Assembly (NCBI GenBank): GCA_024698145.1
Contig: JAILRO010000061.1
Span: 56,943 to 120,942 of the forward strand
Reading direction: 5' to 3'
From: Lachnospiraceae bacterium
Lineage (GTDB): Bacteria > Bacillota > Clostridia > Lachnospirales > Lachnospiraceae
DNA: 64,000 nt
A program made the position numbers and the translations under genes. Shown here in pieces: positions 26,559-36,401 of the stretch. Numbering within the stretch: the stretch's first letter is position 1; each line of letters opens with the position of its first letter. The notes under the pieces are model-generated. The model was not told the origin of the DNA and made no database searches. It saw only the letters and a list, made by a program, of their open reading frames with translations.

Positions 26559-28061
26559 ATGGACGTTTTTTTGAAACATGTAGAAGACATTAACAATGTC
26601 ATAAATAGTGCTGTTTGGGGCTGGCCCGCACTTATATTGCTTGCCTTCGTCGGCGTATTGATGACATGCTTAACGAAGTTCTTCCAGTTGACACATTTTG
26701 GCTACTGGATGAAACACACTATCGGCGCAATATTCGGCGACAAGCACGTTACGGCGCACACTGAAGACAAGACAATCTCTCAGTTCCAGTCACTTTGTAC
26801 GGCTCTTGCCGCTACAGTAGGAACCGGTAACATTGTTGGTGTTGCAACCGCTATAGCAACCGGTGGTCCCGGTGCAGTATTCTGGATGTGGCTTATTGCT
26901 TTCTTCGGAATGATGACAAACTACTCCGAGAACGTGCTCGGTATTCTCTATCGTCGTCGTAATGAAAACGGCGAGTGGAGTGGTGGTGCAATGTACTACC
27001 TTCGTGACGGTCTTGGACGCAAGAAAGGTTGCAAAACAATCGGTGCAATTCTTGCCGTATTATTCTCATGCTTCTGCTTGCTTGCATCATTTGGTATCGG
27101 TAACATGAGCCAGGTTAATTCCATTACTGTAAATGTTAACAATGCATTCCACATTCCCAAGGTGGCAATCGGTGCATTTTTGTTAGTTGCAGTTGGACTC
27201 GTTACTATCGGTGGTATCAAAAGAATCGCAGCCATAACCGAAAAGCTTGTACCTTTCATGGTTATAATATATCTTATCGGAGCTTTGGTAATTATCATAA
27301 CTCATGCAAGCACAATACCTGCTGTATTCGTTTCAATATTCCGCGGTGCATTCCACTTAAAGAGTGCTACAGGTGGTTTCGTAGGTTCAGGTGTTGCCCT
27401 TGCTATGAAAATGGGTATGAAACGTGGTGTATTCTCTAACGAAGCAGGTCTTGGTTCATCAGTTATGGTACACTCCAGCTCAAACGTAAAAGAACCTGTT
27501 CGTCAGGGTATGTGGGGAATCTTCGAAGTATTCGCAGATACTATTATCGTTTGTACATTGACAGCTATCACAATCCTTTCAAGCGGCGCATTCGATCTTT
27601 CTACCGGCGCACTTGCAGGTCATGCATCAGAAATCGAAGCCAGCAACCTTATGAGTTATTCATTCGAGGCAGCATTTGGTCCAATCGGTTCTAAGTTCAT
27701 AGCTGTTGCAATTCTTTTGTTTGCATACTCAACAGTTCTTGGATGGAGCCACTATGGAACCAAGGCATTTGAGTATTTGTTCGGTACAAAGACCATCATT
27801 ATCTACCGCATAATCTTCGTGCTTATGGTAATGTTTGGTGCACTTGTAAATGCTCAGCTTGCTTGGGATATTTCAGATACCTTCAACGGACTTATGATGA
27901 TCCCGAACCTTATTGGTGTTATTGTTCTTTCGCCTCAGGTTATGGAATGTACAAGGAATTACGTTGCTCGTAAAATGAAGGGCGACACATCAGTAGTTCC
28001 TATGTTATCACTTTTCGAAGATATCGAAGAGGAACAGTTAAAACGACCTGACGAAGACTGA
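26559..28061 (+). CDS. AGCS family sodium:alanine/glycine symporter
   Basis: Polytopic inner-membrane carrier, 500 residues with about 11 membrane helices, that takes up alanine, glycine or a related amino acid with Na+. Family hallmarks: FQLTHFGYWMKHTIG near the N terminus, SLCTALAATVGTGNIVGVATAIATGGPGA, FFGMMTNYSENVLG, GGAMYYLRDG, FSNEAGLGSS and YSTVLGWSHYGTKA. AGGAGG sits seven bases before the ATG. It is one of two + strand genes in the window and has its own promoter and a strong terminator. Confidence 0.95.
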   Translation: MDVFLKHVEDINNVINSAVWGWPALILLAFVGVLMTCLTKFFQLTHFGYWMKHTIGAIFGDKHVTAHTEDKTISQFQSLCTALAATVGTGNIVGVATAIATGGPGAVFWMWLIAFFGMMTNYSENVLGILYRRRNENGEWSGGAMYYLRDGLGRKKGCKTIGAILAVLFSCFCLLASFGIGNMSQVNSITVNVNNAFHIPKVAIGAFLLVAVGLVTIGGIKRIAAITEKLVPFMVIIYLIGALVIIITHASTIPAVFVSIFRGAFHLKSATGGFVGSGVALAMKMGMKRGVFSNEAGLGSSVMVHSSSNVKEPVRQGMWGIFEVFADTIIVCTLTAITILSSGAFDLSTGALAGHASEIEASNLMSYSFEAAFGPIGSKFIAVAILLFAYSTVLGWSHYGTKAFEYLFGTKTIIIYRIIFVLMVMFGALVNAQLAWDISDTFNGLMMIPNLIGVIVLSPQVMECTRNYVARKMKGDTSVVPMLSLFEDIEEEQLKRPDED

Positions 28062-28078
28062 TTCGTATAACATATAAT

Positions 28079-28119
28079 TAAAAAAGACTTTCTCGCACAT
28101 GACGAGAAAGTCTTTTTTT
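28079..28119. terminator. Bidirectional terminator
   Basis: Perfect 10-bp stem (28086-28095 with 28103-28112) and 7-base loop, flanked by seven A on the left and seven T on the right. It serves the + strand symporter gene and the minus-strand receiver gene, whose stop is at 28121. Confidence 0.95.
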
Positions 28120-28120
28120 G

Positions 28121-28879
28121 TTACACATGTTTCAAAAAGAAATCATCCAACTGTTTGATTAGTTCCTGTCGCTCTATAGTCTTTAGGAAATATCCTTCAG
28201 GCTTTAATGCGACAACCTCCATAACACTTTCCTTATCGCCCTTACCGGTAAGGAATATAACCGGAATATCTTTGGTCTCTTCATCATTTCTAAGCATTTC
28301 GAGCACCTGCGGGCCTGTTGTTATCGGCATCTCGTGATCAAGCAATATCAAATCCGCCTTGTTCTTGCCAAGCCATTTGATAGCCTGCAATCCGGAATTG
28401 GCCATTGACACCTTAAACTTACCCTTTAGCCACTCTCTTACAAGTCCGAGATAATTCGGGTCATCATCTACAATCAAAATACTCTTTTTGAACTCACCCG
28501 ATTCAATCTTGGTAAAAAGCTCATTTACCGTATCAATATACTCTTCGTTGTTGAGAGGTCTTGCAAAAGTTTTGTATATAAGATCATTAGGTGTATTATC
28601 AACAACATATTGAACATCGGGCTTTTCTCCAATGACAATTACCTGCATTCCTGTCTCACCCATTTTATCATTAAGGAAATGCAACACATCCTCCGGCGGT
28701 CTGCAGCCATCGTCCATGTATATCGTTATAAGTCCCGTATTATCCCATTCAGCATTAATTTCATTGATACTAAACGGTGCATATACACTCTCCACACCTG
28801 CCGACTGAGATTTCTTAACAAGAGCGCGAATTAAAAATGTTTCTTTTTCACCAATAAGCATTACTCGTTTTCCTGCCAT
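28121..28879 (-). CDS. Double-receiver protein, second receiver intact
   Basis: 252 residues, cytoplasmic. The N-terminal part (about 1-120, KRVMLIGEKETFLIRALVKKSQSAGVE) has a receiver-like fold with YMDD where a phospho-site region would be, but lacks a clear receiver motif set. The C-terminal receiver (about 130-250) is canonical: acidic pair in LIVDDDPN, D181 in LLDHEMP, Thr in FLTGKGD, Lys in YFLKTI. There is no DNA-binding or enzymatic output, so it would work by protein contact. It starts 5 bases after the propeller hybrid kinase and is the obvious phosphate acceptor for that kinase's Hpt domain. AGAGG precedes the ATG. Confidence 0.9.
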   Translation of the reverse strand: MAGKRVMLIGEKETFLIRALVKKSQSAGVESVYAPFSINEINAEWDNTGLITIYMDDGCRPPEDVLHFLNDKMGETGMQVIVIGEKPDVQYVVDNTPNDLIYKTFARPLNNEEYIDTVNELFTKIESGEFKKSILIVDDDPNYLGLVREWLKGKFKVSMANSGLQAIKWLGKNKADLILLDHEMPITTGPQVLEMLRNDEETKDIPVIFLTGKGDKESVMEVVALKPEGYFLKTIERQELIKQLDDFFLKHV

Positions 28880-28884
28880 ACTTT

Positions 28885-31800
28885 TTACCTCTTAACTTTC
28901 TTAATTAATTCTTCCATGCCATCCCAATTGAAGCTCTTTAACATACTCTCAAACTTGTCAAAAGTATCTTTATCCTCTTCCGGCAAACGATATTCTTTTA
29001 CCTGTCCAATAATCATTTCTACCGAATCATAATCCATCTGAGGAATCACTTCCTTAAGTGCGGCATACGCTTCATTAAGTTCCTCTTCCGGAATCATTTC
29101 CTTGTCATCGGCATTGTCATCTTTGACTATCTTACTAAGTTTTTGTTTGAAACCACGGAAATCAGAAAGAAGTTTCTTTGTATTCTCCTTAATGAAATCT
29201 ATGTCATTACCATTGCCCGCCGCTTCAAGCTCCTCTGCAAGTTTTGAGAGTTTGTGAGCACCAATAATTCGCGCCGAACTCTTAAGTGCATGAACTTTGA
29301 CGGTGAATAATCTTATATCATCATTGTTAAATGCATTCTCAATAACATCATAACTATCATCTATTGTATCATGAAACATCTTCAAAGAATAGCAATATTG
29401 TGATACTCCGCCCGAGTTTCTTATTCCGTCATCTACCGTGATGTCTTCAACCTCATTAACCCATGTCATGTCCTCCGGCAGTTCTGTGGGTTCAGGTTCT
29501 ATATCTTCTGCCTTTGGTTTCATCATTATCTCCTCCGGCAAATGACGCATAATAGCTTTTTCAAGAACCACAGAATCAACCGGTTTAGAAATATATCCGT
29601 TAAAACCTTTTGATTTGTAGAACTCTTCATCGGCTGTCGAATTAGCCGTAAGAACATATACCGGCAAATCAGGCATAGTCTCGCGGATTTTCTCAAGTGT
29701 TTCCACGCCGTCCATTCCGGGCATCATGTAATCTAGCAATACAACATTGAAAGATCCGTATTTTAATTTTGCGAGACACTCTTCTCCACTTTCCGCTGTC
29801 GTAACGAATATCCTTGTAGGTTTCAACAAGCCCTTGATAACCGTAAGGTTCATCGGGTTGTCATCCACAAGCAACACCTCTGCATCCGGTGCAACGAATT
29901 GTGGAATATAAGGTCCTTTTTGATTGTCGTCACGTTCTATAAACTTTCCAAGTGGCTTATCATCTTCAATCTTCTGCTCAAATGTAAAAATAAACTCTGA
30001 ACCTTCGCCATATTCACTCTCACATATAAGCTCGCCACCCATTAGATTAGCTAATCTTCTTGAGATATCGAGTCCAAGACCTGTTCCCTGTATATCTGTG
30101 TTTTTCTCTCCCTCCATACGTTCATACGCTGTGAAGAGTTTGTCCATGTCTTCAGGCTTTATACCAATTCCGGTATCTTTGACAGAAATCTTTAAGGAAC
30201 ATTTATCTTCTGTCTTGCCCTCTACTGCAACATCCAATGAGAACCCGCCGACTTCTGTATATTTCAATGCGTTGTTTAACAAGTTTTGTACTATATGTTT
30301 GATCTTGCCTGAATCACCGTAAAGTCTTCTCGGCATCGTCTCATCAACTACTACATCAAAAGTAAGTTTCTTCTCTTTGCTTCTGCCTCGAACCGTAGAG
30401 ACAACGGAACGCAAAAGTTCCTGAACATCATATTCCTGTTCTGCCAAACGCATATTGCCGGATTCTATCTGGGACATATCAAGCAAATCATTAACCAATC
30501 CAAGAAGTGATTCAGATGCATTACGTATATCCATCGCATAGTTAACAACCGTCGATGAATAGCTCCTCGGAACGTCCGTCGAATCCTCACGGATTATCAT
30601 TTCGTCCATTCCCATAATGGTGTTAATCGGTGTTCGTATCTCATGAGACATATTCGCAAGGAAACGTGTTTTAACATTATTGGCACGCTCGGCCTCTTCC
30701 TTTGCCTGCCTTATCTCCTCATATTGTCTGCGGATTACCGTGCTTGTCATAATACGCCACACAACAATGCCTACAATAAGTGCAAGCAATGCAATCATGA
30801 TAATCCTTACCGCCAGCAACTCCATTATTTTAGGCTTCTTTACGATGTTAAATGTTTCATCCTGACAAACCTCCATCGTACCGCCGTCTAATATCTGTAC
30901 GTGAAGCACATAATCGCCGTATTTTAATCCGGTATATTCAAGAGCTGACAAATTACTCTGAAGTGCTGTGATACCGGGATCCTTTGTGCCTTCAAGGAAT
31001 ACCTTGACTGTCGGATTGGTCATAGCATAATTTAATATTGAAGGTGTTATCTGGATACGTCCCTCCTCTGCCGGAATCGTGTATGTCCCCGACTCGTCCG
31101 GGATTACCGGCTCATCATTACAGGTTACTGAACTTATTCCAACCTTAATATCTTCGCTCTGTTCAAAGAAATGATTGACGTTAACCATACATACCGCTGC
31201 ACGTGTGGAAATATACAAATCGCCATCACTTGTCATTTCGCTGTATGCGTTGGCTGTCGGCGCACCCGCCAAACCATTGGCCACTGAATACAATCTGTAA
31301 TCGGTAACATTATTGTCAAGCATCGACTTGGCGCTTACCGCATAGACTCCGTACGAGGACAGAATCCATATATTGTCATGCACATCAAAATACAAATCAA
31401 AATTGTTGTTATACGGGAACGTATCAATATTGAAAATAGTTCCGCCCTTGATATATTCAATAGAGTTTGAAGTTATTATCCAATAAACTCCTCTTGTTTC
31501 ATCCTTCTTAACACGAAGAATAACATCACTTGTAAGACCGTCCTCGCGTCCTAACTTGAGCACTCTGTCTTCTTCGATTTTGTATAGACCGTCACCATCT
31601 GTACCGGCGTATATACTGCCGTCTTCCGCTTCTTCAACAGTCAGGAATACGGTATTATCAATGCCGTCCTCTGCTCCTACTGTCCGAACCACCTTGCCGT
31701 CTTTGATTACAGCAAGTCCTGCATTGGTTCCGGCAATCACCGAGCCATCGCTTGCAGCTTTGACACATCTAATCTCGTCACTTTTCAAACCGTTCTTTTC

Positions 31801-33120
31801 GGTAAAGTTTGTTATCTTACCGGATTTGTACAGGCAGATAAGACCTAGATTATTGGTATAAGTCGCAATCCAAAGATTACCGTTTTGATCTTTTTCAATA
31901 CATCTGATTCGAGTCTTACCAATATACTTTGTAAGATCATTCTCTATCTTCTTTCTCTGCTCGTCTAATACGAAAAGTCCGTTATCTGTTCCAACATACA
32001 ACTTATCATTGTACAAACATGTCGCATTGACAGTCTCATCAACAATTCCTGCCTCCTCGGTAAGGTTCTGGAAATTATTGACAACAACCTTCATAACGCC
32101 CTGTCTTGATGAAGCAAACCACAAATTACCCTGATAATCAGCTGTCATCATATCGATGGAATTATCCATCGGAACGTTCTCTAACACGTGGAAAGTATCA
32201 AACTCATCAATATAACCGGCTATATTCTCAGACGTAATCCATACTCTGTCGCAGGCATATGTAATCCAGTAAATGTTACTTGCCGGTGCTACAGATATCT
32301 TCTTCATTCGTCTTGAATGGTATCCGAACTTGCCATAATATATGTAGTTGGATTCCGTACCAAAATACACACTTCCGGGATCGCGCGGATCCGCAAACAG
32401 AGTAGTTACCTTCTCAATACCCAAATCCTCGCTCTTATAAAATGATGAAACCGCTCCGTCCACAATACTGAACACATCGCCGTTCTTTGTGTTGCCATAT
32501 ATAACACCGTTACTGTCAGCAACCATTCGAAGAACTACTTTACCCTCTAATCTCTCATCGTCCAATGGATTGAGATTGTTATTCTCATCTACGTAAGAAA
32601 TACCATTAGTCGAGCCGATGAATATCCGTCCGTATCCATCCTCCGCAAAGGTTCTGATAGACGAAGACGGAAGTCCTTCCTTATAAGTGTAACGAAAACT
32701 CTCCGAACCGTCTAAGACAACAACTCCGTTATCATTGGCTCCTACCCATAATCTCGACTTACTATCCTCAAATATTACTCGTCCGCTTGTAAGTCCTTCA
32801 GCAGCATCCAGTCTCTCAAACTTTGCCCCATCATAACGAATGATACCACTATATCCGCCTATCCAAATGTACCCATTGCTTGCAGCCAGAATATAGTTGG
32901 CATCAGAAGTCGGCAGTCCGTTGTTGGCATCATATATATGAGCCATATAGCCGACACCTTTAAGTTCTCCCTCCACGGCATAACCCCCGCCGATTCGGGT
33001 TTCGTTCTCTTGTGTTTCTACCTTCTCCGCTTTGACAATACGCGGATTATAAATGGTGCTTGCACAAAGAAATGTAAAGGCAGTTAATAACGCTGCTGAT
33101 TTGATCAATCTATTAACCAT
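28885..33120 (-). CDS. Two-component propeller hybrid kinase with Hpt
   Basis: 1411 residues. A signal peptide or anchor (1-31) is followed by an extracellular two-component-regulator beta-propeller region (about 60-640) with many repeats of the type GLPTSDANYILAASNGYIWIG, then a Y_Y_Y-like domain (about 670-780) and one membrane helix (about 785-808). HisKA has H826 in SHEIRTPIN, HATPase has NLLNNALKY and GTGLGLDIS, the receiver has D1130 in LLDYMMP, and Hpt has H1277 in VHALKSSAR. The sensor half resembles the hybrid two-component systems that sense glycans in Bacteroides, but no AraC output is fused. The gene lies between an HD-GYP gene (17 bases) and a double-receiver gene (5 bases), so the three form a relay operon. 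Confidence 0.94.
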   Translation of the reverse strand: MVNRLIKSAALLTAFTFLCASTIYNPRIVKAEKVETQENETRIGGGYAVEGELKGVGYMAHIYDANNGLPTSDANYILAASNGYIWIGGYSGIIRYDGAKFERLDAAEGLTSGRVIFEDSKSRLWVGANDNGVVVLDGSESFRYTYKEGLPSSSIRTFAEDGYGRIFIGSTNGISYVDENNNLNPLDDERLEGKVVLRMVADSNGVIYGNTKNGDVFSIVDGAVSSFYKSEDLGIEKVTTLFADPRDPGSVYFGTESNYIYYGKFGYHSRRMKKISVAPASNIYWITYACDRVWITSENIAGYIDEFDTFHVLENVPMDNSIDMMTADYQGNLWFASSRQGVMKVVVNNFQNLTEEAGIVDETVNATCLYNDKLYVGTDNGLFVLDEQRKKIENDLTKYIGKTRIRCIEKDQNGNLWIATYTNNLGLICLYKSGKITNFTEKNGLKSDEIRCVKAASDGSVIAGTNAGLAVIKDGKVVRTVGAEDGIDNTVFLTVEEAEDGSIYAGTDGDGLYKIEEDRVLKLGREDGLTSDVILRVKKDETRGVYWIITSNSIEYIKGGTIFNIDTFPYNNNFDLYFDVHDNIWILSSYGVYAVSAKSMLDNNVTDYRLYSVANGLAGAPTANAYSEMTSDGDLYISTRAAVCMVNVNHFFEQSEDIKVGISSVTCNDEPVIPDESGTYTIPAEEGRIQITPSILNYAMTNPTVKVFLEGTKDPGITALQSNLSALEYTGLKYGDYVLHVQILDGGTMEVCQDETFNIVKKPKIMELLAVRIIMIALLALIVGIVVWRIMTSTVIRRQYEEIRQAKEEAERANNVKTRFLANMSHEIRTPINTIMGMDEMIIREDSTDVPRSYSSTVVNYAMDIRNASESLLGLVNDLLDMSQIESGNMRLAEQEYDVQELLRSVVSTVRGRSKEKKLTFDVVVDETMPRRLYGDSGKIKHIVQNLLNNALKYTEVGGFSLDVAVEGKTEDKCSLKISVKDTGIGIKPEDMDKLFTAYERMEGEKNTDIQGTGLGLDISRRLANLMGGELICESEYGEGSEFIFTFEQKIEDDKPLGKFIERDDNQKGPYIPQFVAPDAEVLLVDDNPMNLTVIKGLLKPTRIFVTTAESGEECLAKLKYGSFNVVLLDYMMPGMDGVETLEKIRETMPDLPVYVLTANSTADEEFYKSKGFNGYISKPVDSVVLEKAIMRHLPEEIMMKPKAEDIEPEPTELPEDMTWVNEVEDITVDDGIRNSGGVSQYCYSLKMFHDTIDDSYDVIENAFNNDDIRLFTVKVHALKSSARIIGAHKLSKLAEELEAAGNGNDIDFIKENTKKLLSDFRGFKQKLSKIVKDDNADDKEMIPEEELNEAYAALKEVIPQMDYDSVEMIIGQVKEYRLPEEDKDTFDKFESMLKSFNWDGMEELIKKVKR

Positions 33121-33137
33121 ACCTTAATTGCCCCCAA

Positions 33138-35270
33138 TCAATAATCCTGATTATTATATTTTTTGAGTATTATTTTAACCTCAGTTAAATTCCCCATAAA
33201 TACTTCAACACATTTGGGATCAAACTGTGTACCCGATCCCTCCTGAATTATACTAAGTGCTTTTTCCAAAGGAAATGCAGGCTTATAAACACGCGGTGAT
33301 GTCAACGCATCAAACACATCTGCAACTGCCATAACACGTGCAGACAAAGGTATCACCTCTCCATATAACCCTTCAGGATAGCCTTTGCCGTCCCAACGTT
33401 CGTGGTGATATGCCGCCATATTCCTTGCTTCTTTAAGATAGTTCTCCCCGGAAACAGTGCTTATAGCGTTCTCCATAATCTTCTTGCCGGCAGTGGTATG
33501 TGTCTTCATAATAGCATATTCTTCATCCGTCAACTTGCCCGGTTTATTAAGTACCGCATCCGGAATATTGATCTTGCCCACATCATGAAGCGGCGCTGAC
33601 ATTACACAATCCGCCATATACTTTTCAGTTAATTTGTCAGCGTAGTAACCTTTCGCCTTAAGTCCCTCTAATATAATCTTCACATAAGCAGAAGTTTTCT
33701 GAATGTGCGCTCCTGTATCAGAATCACGATTCTCGACCATATCTGCCATTGTTATAATCAGACCGTTCTGCATCTTGGCGGTAGCATCTGCATAGTGGCG
33801 AATGTCACGCACATGCTCTGTCATGTCCTCCTCCATTTTGCATACGGACTCGTAAAGTTCCTGAACCTCATCATTCGTGGAAATATTGAGCGATTTTATT
33901 CTCTTGACGCTCTTATCAAGCGACGTCTGTTCTACGTTACCCTTAATGAACTCCTTCGCACATTCAGTCATACATTTTATTGGATATACGATATAGTAAC
34001 CGGAAACCGTAAACCCGTATCCAAGTATAAGCACAAAGAATCCTGACAATATCAAAAGTGTCTTAATCAGGAAATCTTTCGCATAATCCGATAATAGTTC
34101 CATCGATACATCTGCACCTGCGTAACATACCGTCTCGCCCAATGAGTTCTTAATCGGGCAATACGCGGTAAGCACCCAACCGGAAATGTCATCAGACTCT
34201 ATCGGATCAATCTCTTCACCTGCAAACAACGTTGGAATATACTGTTCAAACGCTTCCTCAAACGGTGTCTGTTCGCCAGGTTGCATTGCCGGTGTGTCTT
34301 CTGAATCAAGGTCAAACACATACGTGCAGTTATTCTGATTAATCTTTACTACATATAAATATTTCACTCCCGGAGCGTTATCGCGAATATGATACATAAG
34401 TTGTTCTGTCTCAAGATATCCCTCAACTTCTTTGCCTTCTTTGATGTAGTCTTCTATCCTGTCACCATCTACAACAGCAGAAACAAACTTTGCAGCATTT
34501 ATCGCATTTGTCTCATATTCTTTCTTTGCATTATTATAGTATAACTTGATACTAATACATGTAACTACAAGCGTAAGACAAATAGCAAGTGCCGCCAGCA
34601 TAAGACTGACTCTTCCCTGAACGGAACTTTTGCCACTGTCCTTATTGACTTTGCCAAGCTCATATTTGGTCGGTGGTGTCTGCTTCCAACCACTGTTCTT
34701 GATTGCATGTCGTCTTGCGGGTGGTATCATTTTCACAGCAAAAACTGCCAAGGCCGTCGACAATCCCTTGTCGACAATGTTGAGTCCGAAATTGACAAGC
34801 AACGTTGCAAGGAAAAACAGTACACCGTTGCCGGGTGAAATAAGTCTTGCCGTGTCACGTACATCATCAAACTGCGGTCCGCCAACAAGCAACCACTGTG
34901 TACACATTCCCAGCACTCCGCCAATAAATGCAACAACTATTGTATATAAAAGTATTCCTGATTTCTTTTTGGTTAGATTACGACTAATAAACCATGCGCT
35001 AGCAACTGCAACCAACACATTGATAATTGAGTAGTACAACGCATTCTCGTTGAAAATACTACATATAATATTAGTCAAAACAGCGGTGAGTATTCCCGGG
35101 AACATGCCGGCAATAGCCGATACAGTGATTGTTCCGACTGTATCAAGATATATTGGTAAACCAAAATGATACGTAAGAAAAGCCAGAATTGTATTGACCA
35201 CAATTCCGACTATTATAGATATATTACGATGTATAATATCGCGATTAGTTTTCTTAGAAACAAGCTTCAT
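33138..35270 (-). CDS. HD-GYP phosphodiesterase with ECF-like and Cache sensor
   Basis: About 710 residues from the ATG at 35270 (GGGGGTG six bases upstream). The first 185 residues form about six membrane segments resembling an ECF-transporter S component (GLPIYLDTVGTITVSAIAGMFPGILTAVLTNII). A helix at about 222-245 then leads into an extracellular Cache-like sensor (about 250-400) and another helix (about 403-425), followed by a HAMP-like linker. The C-terminal HD-GYP domain (about 505-705) is intact: HDVGKINIPD, HTTAG, HHERWDGKGYPEGL, ADVFDALTS. HD-GYP domains hydrolyse cyclic di-GMP. It heads an operon with the propeller kinase and the double-receiver protein. Confidence 0.93.
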   Translation of the reverse strand: MKLVSKKTNRDIIHRNISIIVGIVVNTILAFLTYHFGLPIYLDTVGTITVSAIAGMFPGILTAVLTNIICSIFNENALYYSIINVLVAVASAWFISRNLTKKKSGILLYTIVVAFIGGVLGMCTQWLLVGGPQFDDVRDTARLISPGNGVLFFLATLLVNFGLNIVDKGLSTALAVFAVKMIPPARRHAIKNSGWKQTPPTKYELGKVNKDSGKSSVQGRVSLMLAALAICLTLVVTCISIKLYYNNAKKEYETNAINAAKFVSAVVDGDRIEDYIKEGKEVEGYLETEQLMYHIRDNAPGVKYLYVVKINQNNCTYVFDLDSEDTPAMQPGEQTPFEEAFEQYIPTLFAGEEIDPIESDDISGWVLTAYCPIKNSLGETVCYAGADVSMELLSDYAKDFLIKTLLILSGFFVLILGYGFTVSGYYIVYPIKCMTECAKEFIKGNVEQTSLDKSVKRIKSLNISTNDEVQELYESVCKMEEDMTEHVRDIRHYADATAKMQNGLIITMADMVENRDSDTGAHIQKTSAYVKIILEGLKAKGYYADKLTEKYMADCVMSAPLHDVGKINIPDAVLNKPGKLTDEEYAIMKTHTTAGKKIMENAISTVSGENYLKEARNMAAYHHERWDGKGYPEGLYGEVIPLSARVMAVADVFDALTSPRVYKPAFPLEKALSIIQEGSGTQFDPKCVEVFMGNLTEVKIILKKYNNQDY

Positions 35271-35398
35271 TCTGTACACCCCCAAATGTCCATAAAGCCC
35301 CATAACACATCAAGTTATATGGTATCACATTCCGCTTGATTTGTACAGTATTTCAAGACGTTAGACCGTCTATTAAAACTGCTCTGCATGGCAGGACA

Positions 35399-35833
35399 TC
35401 AATTATTACCCTCATTCAAAATATCCATTACCGATTTTGGGAAATAATCTAACGGTTCCGTATATACATCTTTCTTGTTTATCACATTCAAGCAGGAAGC
35501 CCATTCACTTTCTTTAAATCCAACAAGCACATATTCCCCATTTACTACCAACGGACGCTTTACCAACATTCCATTTGTTGCCAACAAACGCAATTGTTCT
35601 TCTTCACTCATCGTAGGAAGCTTGTCCTTAAGTTGCATTTCCTTATAAAGGATTCCACTTGTATTAAAAAACTTCTTAAGAGGAAGTCCACTTTTAACAT
35701 ACCATTCCTTCAACTCATCATACGTAGGATTTTCCTCTACAATATGGCGTTCTGTATATTCTACATTATGCTCGTCCAACCAGTTTTTGGCTTTTTTACA
35801 GGTTGAACATTTTGGATAACAAACAAATAACAT
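35399..35833 (-). CDS. Spx/ArsC family thioredoxin-fold protein
   Basis: 144 residues, cytoplasmic. CYPKCSTCKKAKNWL near the N terminus holds the ArsC/Spx active-site pattern (CSTC), followed by the family's HIVEENPTYDELKEWY, PLKKFFNTSGILYKEM and KRPLVVNGEYVLVGFKESEW. In this family the members are either Spx-type RNA polymerase regulators or glutaredoxin-like reductases. Its length and the retained CxxC fit the YffB/MgsR group, but I cannot assign a substrate. GGAGG precedes the ATG by seven bases. The 35304-35398 gap contains two short hairpins and no clear terminator. Confidence 0.88.
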   Translation of the reverse strand: MLFVCYPKCSTCKKAKNWLDEHNVEYTERHIVEENPTYDELKEWYVKSGLPLKKFFNTSGILYKEMQLKDKLPTMSEEEQLRLLATNGMLVKRPLVVNGEYVLVGFKESEWASCLNVINKKDVYTEPLDYFPKSVMDILNEGNN

Positions 35834-35911
35834 ATTACTACCTCCTAACTTTTGAATTACTCATCGCCCTTCATTTTAAATTCAACGTAATCATACCTTT
35901 TGTAGCAATCG

Positions 35912-36238
35912 TCACATTCCACTTGTAAAAGCAGCGTACGCAAGGAATCCTATAATGCATACAACAAACAATATTATCGAGCTAACAATGTAATATACGT
36001 AAGACGCTTTTTTCCTTTCCACGATTTGCCTTACTATAACAACAATTCCCGAAATAAAGTAGAAGAGAATCATCAGAAGATGAAAGCACAACAATATAGA
36101 CCATGGCCATTCTTTTCTGTAGTAATACCATCTTCCATCCTTGTAAAACAACCATATCCAAGTTATTACCGCCAGAATAAACGGCGGAATAACAAACAAA
36201 ATCTTATTCTTTACTTTCGACTTATCTGTAGCTTCCAT
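35912..36238 (-). CDS. Small three-helix membrane protein, unknown function
   Basis: 108 residues from the ATG at 36238, which has AAGGAG four bases upstream; the longer frame to 36289 has no binding site. Three hydrophobic helices (about 15-32, 45-68 and 80-103) are separated by charged loops (DGRWYYYRKEWPW and ERKKASY). No domain recognised. It lies alone between the Spx-like gene and the chemotaxis receptor gene. Confidence 0.7.
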   Translation of the reverse strand: MEATDKSKVKNKILFVIPPFILAVITWIWLFYKDGRWYYYRKEWPWSILLCFHLLMILFYFISGIVVIVRQIVERKKASYVYYIVSSIILFVVCIIGFLAYAAFTSGM

Positions 36239-36352
36239 TCTTCTCCTTAAATGCCTTCTTGTCCTCGTACATGTTGTTGAATCAGCCATACCTATCGAGC
36301 CTGAGAATCTATTGACAGAATCATTTTATATGAAAACAAAGTTTTTTTCAAG

Positions 36353-36378
36353 AAAAAAGGGACCTCATACGAGGTCCC
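36353..36378 (-). terminator. Terminator of the chemotaxis receptor gene
   Basis: Perfect 8-bp stem GGGACCTC (36371-36378 on the minus strand) / GAGGTCCC (36359-36366) with a 4-base loop and six T (36353-36358), 24 bases after the stop. Confidence 0.93.
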
Positions 36379-36401
36379 AAATCTCTTAATGTTATTGTTA
36401 A

